Assembly (NCBI RefSeq): GCF_900101545.1 | Contig: NZ_FMZU01000021.1 | Location: forward strand, 62,001 to 126,000 | Source: Variovorax sp. CF079 | GTDB taxonomy: Bacteria; Pseudomonadota; Gammaproteobacteria; Burkholderiales; Burkholderiaceae_C | Direction of reading: 5' to 3' | Length of the DNA stretch: 64,000 bases | In this document: positions 60,501 to 64,000 of the stretch, one piece after another | How positions within the stretch are numbered: position 1 is the stretch's first letter | Layout of the letters: each line of letters starts with the position of its first letter | Translations under genes and position numbers: made by a program | The notes under the pieces: generated by a model | The model's input: only the letters and a program-made list of their open reading frames with translations | Database searches by the model: none | Told to the model about the DNA's origin: nothing

Positions 60501-60513
60501 GGTCGGCGCGTGA
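54508..60513 (+). CDS. giant VCBS/RTX repeat adhesin, type I secreted
   Basis: A 2001-residue secreted protein. Residues about 8-75 hold short RTX-like turns (NDTINSGNGDDSVDGG), 180-270 a cadherin-like Ig module (ATVTITITGTNDVP ends it), 272-1357 ten VCBS repeats of 108-110 residues, 1360-1620 further Ig-like modules (NSANGTWWYSTNGGSDW, LLGNDTDIDGLALTIT), and 1621-1900 a series of calcium-binding GGxGxDxLxGG turns (IGGDGNDTLSGGAGNDVL). The C-terminus (TFDNNDIKVGA) is the VCA0849-type type I secretion signal. AGGA precedes the ATG. Stop overlaps the exporter start by 4 bases. Role: cell-surface adhesion or biofilm, by family knowledge. Confidence 0.94.
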   Translation: MATMTGSNGDDNLTGTVGNDTINSGNGDDSVDGGSGNDSLNGGAGSDALDGGSGSDQLNGGSGSDTLIYNVSENLAAGTKDVYTGGSGVDTLELQLTSAQWLESSTQTQIAAYLAHLSAVTNARTGEVSNGSASDFVFSFGSSTLTVQMTEVLRILVDGIEQNPANEAVTALSEVKTTTEDGPGVQIHVLQNDLVPDLVKTLALASAPTHGTATLVQPAMDSPSTWYFQYQPNPADFQYLAAGESATDTFTYEVKDADGSSGLATVTITITGTNDVPVIGGVVSGAVSEDDSTPNLSTSGVLAIADVDQGQSNFTPQASAAGSNGYGSFSLLADGSWSYTADNSQAAIQQLGAGQSISDSFTAVSFDGTASQLVTVTITGTNDVPVIGGVASGAVSEDDSTPNLGTSGVLAIADVDQGQSNFTPQASTVGSNDYGSFTLATDGSWSYTADNSQVAIQQLGVGQSISDSFTAVSSDGTASQLVTVTITGTNDVPVIGGVASGAVQEDAGVVGSNLATSGVLTIADVDQGQSNFVPQASTAGINGYGSFSLLTDGSWSYTADNSQAAIQQLGAGQSISDSFIAVSSDGTASQVVTVTITGTNDVPVIGGGANGAVSEDDSTPNLSTSGVLAIADVDAGQSNFAPQASTAGSNGYGSFSLLADGSWSYTADNSQAAIQQLGAGQSISDSFTAMSSDGTASQVVTVTVSGTNDVPVIGGVASGAVSEDDSTPNLSTSGVLTIADVDQGQSNFAPQASTVGSNGYGSFTLAADGSWGYTASNGQGAIQQLGAGQSISDSFTAVSSDGTASQLVTVTITGTNDVPVIGGVASGAVSEDDSTPNLGASGVLTVADVDQGQSSFTPQASTAGSNGYGSFTLAADGSWSYTADNSQAAIQQLGAGQSISDSFTAMSSDGTASQVVTVTIAGTNDVPVIGGVASAAVSEDNSTPNLSTSGVLTIADVDQGQSSFATQAGTAGSNGYGSFSLLADGSWSYTANNSQSAIQQLGAGQSISDSFTAVSFDGTASQVVTVTITGTNDVPVIGGVVSGAVQEDVGVIGSNLATSGALTVADVDQGQSSFTPQASTAGSNGYGSFTLAADGSWGYTASNGQGAIQQLGAGQSISDSFIAVSSDGTASQVVTVTITGTNDVPVIGGVVSGAVSEDDSTLNLSTSGVLAIADVDQGQSNFTPQASATGSNGYGYGSFSLLADGSWSYTADNSQAAIQQLGAGQSISDSFTAVSFDGTASQLVTVTITGTNDVPVIGGVASGAVSEDDSTPNLSTSGALTIADIDQGQSSFTAQAGTAGSNGYGSFTLAADGNWSYTASNGQGAIQQLGAGQSISDSFTATSSDGTASQLVTVTISGTNDAPVLSAAATPVLASVNEDAGAPAGAVGTLVSSLVNLNPPAGGLDNVTDADNGAITGIALTGVNSANGTWWYSTNGGSDWTAVGAVSDTSALLLAADTNTRVYFQGDSNFNGTVSDGITFRAWDQTSGTAGTMVSTAASGGSSAFSSATDTASIAVSAVNDNPVTAGDRIIVSSNTLVTMSVSSLLGNDTDIDGLALTITSVGGAVGISGLTLNAANGTISFTSGNTAGATAGSFQYTVSDGAGGTATATATIDIRAVSAGNGTDEIDLSAAGTYQASYIDGRGGADELTGGAAGDVFIGGIGNQADTLLGSSGNDILIGGDGNDTLSGGAGNDVLRGGLGSNDSMNGGAGGEDLLDFSDGTVAVNFTLVQSAASTSIANGTGGLGNNDTYQNIEGVIGTASADNLTGSASNDIIRGGAGSDTLDGAGGAGDLLDFSDGTAGLTFTLTQGSSATSFNASAAGLGSDTYKNFEGVIGTAFADTITGSASADQLRGGGGNDAIDGLGGDDRIVGGTGADTLTGGADNDTFVFDSAPNAVDAISDFDASGSAASGDLIELSLGTFTALSTASGSTLSATEFASLDGGGAGDAVGSGVHVIYDSATGNLYYDADGLSAANRTLVATLTQSNPADTFDNNDIKVGA
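55321..58580 (+). repeat. ten tandem VCBS repeats in the adhesin gene
   Basis: Ten copies with spacing of 324 bases (seven copies) or 330 bases (three copies), measured from each GGCACCAACGAC-type boundary. The 330-base forms carry either QEDxGVxGSNLAT in place of SEDDSTPNL (two copies) or an added GlyTyr (one copy). Copies 1 (55321) and 9 (57925) are nearly identical in DNA, which points to a recent duplication or conversion within the array. Confidence 0.95.
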
Positions 60514-62258
60514 CTTCCTGCCGTTCGCCAGCCGGCGCGGGTGGCATGAAGCCTCTTTTCCAGCTTCTCAGGCGACCGCTCTTTTTCGTCGCGGGCTTCT
60601 CCTTCTTCGTCAATCTGCTGCTGCTCGCCCCCGCGCTGTTCATGCTGCAGGTATTCGACCGCGTGCTGACGAGCCAAAGCCACGAGACGCTGCTGGTCCT
60701 GTTGCTCGGCGTGGCCGTGGCCCTCGGCCTGATGCTGATGCTGGACTACCTGCGCAGCCGCCTGCAGGGCGTCGCCGGCCATCTGGTCGCCGAGCAGTTG
60801 TCCCCGACCGTGGCCAAGGTCATGCTGGCCCGCTCGGCGCAGCGCGCGGAGCGGGCGCCGTCGGAAGGGCTGCGTGACGTCGCGGCACTGCGCAACCTGT
60901 TTTCTGCCCAGGGCTTGCTGGCGCTGTTCGACACGCCCTGGGCATTCGTCTACGTCGCCGTCATCTGGCTGGCGCATCCGGTGCTGGGCATGGCGGCCGC
61001 CGGTGCGTCGTTGCTGATGCTCGTCCTTGCCGTGGTGAACGACCGTGCGACGCGCCGCGACATCGAAGCGCTGCAAAAGGAAGCTGCGAGGGCCACGCGC
61101 TACCTCGAAGCCTCGATGCAGAACGCCGAGCTGGCGCAGTCGCTCGGGATGGGCGACGCGCTGATCGGGCGCTGGCGACAACTCAACGCTGGCGTCACCG
61201 CGCTGCAGGGCCCGACCGCGCGCAAGTCGGTGGCGATGGCGGCACTCACGCGGACCACGCGCCAGGCGGTCCAGGTGCTGCTGCAGGCACTCGGTGCCTA
61301 CCTCGTCATCACGGGCGAAGGCACGCCCGGCATCCTCGTGGCCTCCACCATCCTGCTGGGCCGGGCGCTGGCGCCGGTCGAACAGGTGGTGGGGAGCTGG
61401 CGGGTGCTGGCCGAGGGACGTCTCGCCTTTGCGCGCCTGTCGGAGCTGCTGGGCGCCGCCGAGCGCCAGCCGGAGCGCATGACGCTGCCGGCCCCGACCG
61501 GCCGCCTGCACGCGCAGGGCCTGGTGTTCCGGGCGCCGCAGAGCGAGCGGATGATCCTTGCCGGCGTGTCGCTGAGCCTGGAGCCCGGCGAGTCGCTGGC
61601 CATAACGGGCGCAAGCGGCGCCGGCAAGTCGACCCTGGTGCGCCTGTTGACGGGCCTGTGGAAGCCCAACGCCGGCGTCGTGCGGCTGGACCACGTCGAC
61701 CTCGCGCAATGGCCGCGCGAGGAACTCGGCCCTTGGCTCGGCTACGTGCCTCAGGACGTCGAGCTGTTCGCCGGCACCGTTGCCGACAACATCGCGCGGC
61801 TGGGCGAAGTCGACCCGGACAAGGTCGTGCACGCAGCCGAGCGTGCCGGCGTGCATGAGCTGATCCTGACACTGCCCGAGGGCTACGACACCGTGATCGA
61901 CGCCATGGGCGTGATGCTGTCGCCGGGCCAGCGCCAGCGCATAGCACTGGCACGCGCGCTGTATGGAAACCCGAAACTGCTGGTGCTGGACGAACCCAAT
62001 TCCAACCTGGACGGGGCCGGCGAACTCGCGCTCGGGGAGGCGCTGAAGGCGCTGCGCGGGCAGGTCACGGTGATCGTCGTCACGCACCGCAGCACGCTGG
62101 TGCAGCACATGGACAAGCTGCTGGTGCTGGAAGCCGGTCGTGTGCAGCAGTATGGACCCGTGGCGGAGGTCATGCAGACGATCAAGCGAGCGGGCCAGAA
62201 CACGGGCGGTGGCCAGGTGGTGGCGATGCCGCCGCGCCCTGCGGAGAAGGTGTCATGA
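60510..62258 (+). CDS. type I secretion ABC exporter (permease/ATPase)
   Basis: A 582-residue exporter. Six membrane helices occupy about 15-310 (ending with LVITGEGTPGILVASTILLG); the ATPase has Walker A GASGAGKST (about 366), signature LSPGQRQRIALARAL, Walker B LLVLDEPNSNLDG and the H-loop VTHRSTLV. The length and the absence of an N-terminal C39-like domain place it in the PrtD/AprD class, which exports RTX proteins. The start is GTG at 60510 overlapping the adhesin stop (GTGA); ATG 60546 is an alternative that would remove 12 residues. Confidence 0.95.
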   Translation: MTSCRSPAGAGGMKPLFQLLRRPLFFVAGFSFFVNLLLLAPALFMLQVFDRVLTSQSHETLLVLLLGVAVALGLMLMLDYLRSRLQGVAGHLVAEQLSPTVAKVMLARSAQRAERAPSEGLRDVAALRNLFSAQGLLALFDTPWAFVYVAVIWLAHPVLGMAAAGASLLMLVLAVVNDRATRRDIEALQKEAARATRYLEASMQNAELAQSLGMGDALIGRWRQLNAGVTALQGPTARKSVAMAALTRTTRQAVQVLLQALGAYLVITGEGTPGILVASTILLGRALAPVEQVVGSWRVLAEGRLAFARLSELLGAAERQPERMTLPAPTGRLHAQGLVFRAPQSERMILAGVSLSLEPGESLAITGASGAGKSTLVRLLTGLWKPNAGVVRLDHVDLAQWPREELGPWLGYVPQDVELFAGTVADNIARLGEVDPDKVVHAAERAGVHELILTLPEGYDTVIDAMGVMLSPGQRQRIALARALYGNPKLLVLDEPNSNLDGAGELALGEALKALRGQVTVIVVTHRSTLVQHMDKLLVLEAGRVQQYGPVAEVMQTIKRAGQNTGGGQVVAMPPRPAEKVS

Positions 62259-63592
62259 ACAACGCGGCGCATGTCATCGCGGCCAATGATCCCCTGGCAC
62301 TCCATGTGCGCGACGCGCGTCGCCTGACGCACTGGGGCATGGCCGTGCTTGTCTGCGGACTGCTTCCGGCAGCCGCCTGGATGAGCTTCGCGCCGCTGTC
62401 GTCCGCCGTGGTGGCGCAGGCGTATGTGAAGGTGGACCTGAACCGGCGCCCGGTGCAGCATGCCGAAGGGGGCATCGTGCGCGAAGTACTGGTGCGCGAT
62501 GGCCAGCGCGTGCGGCAGGGAGAGCCGTTGCTGGTGCTGGGCGACGTGTCGGTGGATGCCGACAGGAACCGGCTGGACCATCGCGTCAAAACGGAGCGCG
62601 CGAGCCTGGCGCGACTCGACGCCGAGCAGACCATGGCGCGCGCGATTACCTTCCCGCCGGACGTGATCGAGACCGCGGCAAACGATCCGCGCCTGGCCGA
62701 GCAGCTGACGAAAGAACGCTCGCTGTTCGATGCGCGGCGCGATGCGCTCGTGGGACAGGTGCGCTTGCTGCGTTCGCAGCGCGAAAAGGTCGCTGAAGAA
62801 ATCGTCGCGCTGCGCGCGCAGATCGCGCAGGCGAGCGAGTCGATGAAATTCCAGAAGAACGATCTCGAGACCAACCGGAAGCTGCTCAAGGACGGCTTCA
62901 TCTCGACCACCCGCATCGCCCAGCTGGAAGGCACCGTGGCCGACTACGGCGTGAAGATCGAGGAACGGCGCGCGGAGCTGGCGCGCGCCGAGCAGCGCAC
63001 GGTCGATGCCGATCTGCGCATCCGCTCGCTCGAGAGCGACTACCGCCAGCATGCGAGCGACCAGCTGAAGGTCACGGCGGCGCGGCTGTCCGAGATCGAG
63101 CAGGAGCGGCGCAAGTCGCTCGATGCGTCGGCGCGCCAGGTGATCACGGCCCCGGCCAGCGGCGAAATCATCGACCTGAAGTATTCGACGCCCGGTTCGG
63201 TGATCCCGCCGCGCGAGACGATTGCTGACGTTGTGCCGGACGACACCCGGCTGGTGACCGATGCGCGCGTTCGCACCGAGGACATTGGCCGGATCCATCG
63301 TGGCCAGGCGGCCGACATCCGTTTCACCGCATTCACGTACCGCACCACGCAGCTGGTGCGTGGCAAGGTGGTCTACGTTTCGGCCGACCGCCTGATCGAT
63401 CGCGCGACCAATGCCCCTTACTACTCGGTGCTGGTCGAGGCCGACCCGGCTTCATTGGCGACGGCAGGGGACCTGAAACTGCTGGCCGGCATGCCGGCCG
63501 AGATCTACGTCAAGGGAGACGAGCGCACGCCACTTCAATACCTGGTGGAGCCGGTCACGCAGGTGCTGCGCCGCGCCGTGCGGGAGCGTTGA
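62255..63592 (+). CDS. type I secretion periplasmic adaptor (HlyD family)
   Basis: A 445-residue adaptor. A short cytosolic part and one membrane helix (WGMAVLVCGLLPAAAWMSFA, about 28-47) are followed by the lipoyl/beta-barrel N-terminal half (VKVDLNRRPVQHAEGGIVRE), a long coiled coil (DALVGQVRLLRSQREKVAEE; LARAEQRTVDADLRIRSLES) and the C-terminal lipoyl half (VITAPASGEIIDLKYSTPGS). It connects the ABC exporter to an outer-membrane TolC. No TolC gene is in the window, so a housekeeping TolC elsewhere is needed. Start overlaps the exporter stop (ATGA). Confidence 0.95.
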   Translation: MNNAAHVIAANDPLALHVRDARRLTHWGMAVLVCGLLPAAAWMSFAPLSSAVVAQAYVKVDLNRRPVQHAEGGIVREVLVRDGQRVRQGEPLLVLGDVSVDADRNRLDHRVKTERASLARLDAEQTMARAITFPPDVIETAANDPRLAEQLTKERSLFDARRDALVGQVRLLRSQREKVAEEIVALRAQIAQASESMKFQKNDLETNRKLLKDGFISTTRIAQLEGTVADYGVKIEERRAELARAEQRTVDADLRIRSLESDYRQHASDQLKVTAARLSEIEQERRKSLDASARQVITAPASGEIIDLKYSTPGSVIPPRETIADVVPDDTRLVTDARVRTEDIGRIHRGQAADIRFTAFTYRTTQLVRGKVVYVSADRLIDRATNAPYYSVLVEADPASLATAGDLKLLAGMPAEIYVKGDERTPLQYLVEPVTQVLRRAVRER

Positions 63593-63617
63593 TGAAGAAT
63601 TGCCGGCTGCCGGCGGC

Positions 63618-64000
63618 TTAGTTCGTCGTCGGCGGCGCGGGCAGCTCATGGCCGTACCAGCGCGCCAGCAGCCGCGCCACCGCGCGCGAACGCTGCGTGT
63701 CCCGGCCCCAGCGTCGGCCGGCCGGCAGATGCCGCAGCCAGCGCATGCGGCGTGCCGCCAGGGCTAGCCGCTCGCGCACCTCGTCGCTTTCATCTGCCAT
63801 CGCCGCGTGCCAGCGCGCACCGGCCGCCTGCGGCGAAGCCGCGCGCACCAGCATGGCGGTGGAATGCAGGTAGCTGAGCCAGTCACGCACCTGGCATTCG
63901 GCCAGCGGCAAGGTCTCGCCCGGATCGTCCTCGAAATCGATGTAGCCGATGACGCCGTCCGGGCATTGCACGAGGTTGCGATCGAAGGCCTGGCTCAGGT
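63618..64000 (-). CDS. kinase-like / phosphotransferase-fold protein (5' end outside window)
   Basis: The visible C-terminal 126 residues begin LSQAFDRNLVQCPDGVIGYI and end ARWYGHELPAPPTTN. The core GVIGYIDFEDDP reproduces the IDFxD metal-binding element of the kinase-like (protein-kinase or choline-kinase) fold, where Asp binds metal; the catalytic loop would lie upstream and outside the window. Proteins like this in Burkholderiales are annotated as uncharacterised kinase-like. The reading frame is open to the window end, so start and the N-terminal part cannot be given. It ends convergently 25 bases past the HlyD gene. Confidence 0.72.
   Translation of the reverse strand, partial: LSQAFDRNLVQCPDGVIGYIDFEDDPGETLPLAECQVRDWLSYLHSTAMLVRAASPQAAGARWHAAMADESDEVRERLALAARRMRWLRHLPAGRRWGRDTQRSRAVARLLARWYGHELPAPPTTN

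Overview
The window is strongly GC-rich chromosomal DNA. Its gene content (ProQ/FinO RNA chaperone, tandem IclR/HMG-CoA-lyase/CaiB/Bug-receptor cluster, DUF2917, PPi-dependent phosphofructokinase, lptAB-rpoN, ArgS-SPOR-DsbA) is what I expect of a Burkholderiales bacterium, most likely a Comamonadaceae member close to Variovorax. That placement is by recognition of protein families, not by a search.

Layout. 1-6.3 kb: end of a zinc metallopeptidase, a CWC protein, PPi-dependent phosphofructokinase sitting directly behind a higBA toxin-antitoxin pair, and an acyl-CoA dehydrogenase/enoyl-CoA hydratase/thiolase operon with overlapping stops and starts. 6.4-9.6 kb: DUF2917 protein divergent from a LysR regulator, an L,D-transpeptidase, a secreted low-complexity protein, a ProQ-like RNA chaperone. 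9.6-10.9 kb: a leader with a seven-codon ORF and a strong terminator in front of two uncharacterised genes. 10.9-14.3 kb: malate synthase G and a HisC-like aminotransferase. 14.3-19.2 kb: an IclR regulator with a double operator facing a lyase/CoA-transferase/Bug-receptor/SMP-30 catabolic operon. 19.2-22.7 kb: a chromate-resistance operon (chrB, chrA, a fused degenerate-SOD/rhodanese gene, and a second short ChrB-like gene). 22.7-28.3 kb: LysR, a DUF2214 membrane protein and two tandem paralogous MFS/spermidine-synthase-like membrane proteins.

28.3-33.5 kb: a two-partner secretion locus (TpsB transporter, TpsA exoprotein with a cysteine-paired repeat tail, and a FecR-domain protein). 33.5-41.9 kb: mostly core genes (psiF-like, argS, SPOR protein, dsbA, lptA, lptB, rpoN, a phospholipase-D lipoprotein). 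41.9-52.3 kb: mixed small and accessory genes, a nucleotidyltransferase-fold orphan, a cytochrome b561/YceI operon, a LuxR-type two-component system, an RlmL-like RNA methyltransferase, a dehalogenase-like hydrolase and a CBS protein.

52.5-63.6 kb is the most accessory part: a two-gene unit encoding a small protein and a membrane-anchored papain-fold protein that has lost its catalytic Cys and His; a PIN-domain gene; then a complete type I secretion unit (2001-residue VCBS/RTX adhesin, its ABC exporter and its HlyD adaptor, all joined by 4-bp overlaps). The window ends inside a kinase-like gene on the minus strand. No tRNA, rRNA, CRISPR array, insertion sequence or prophage was seen.
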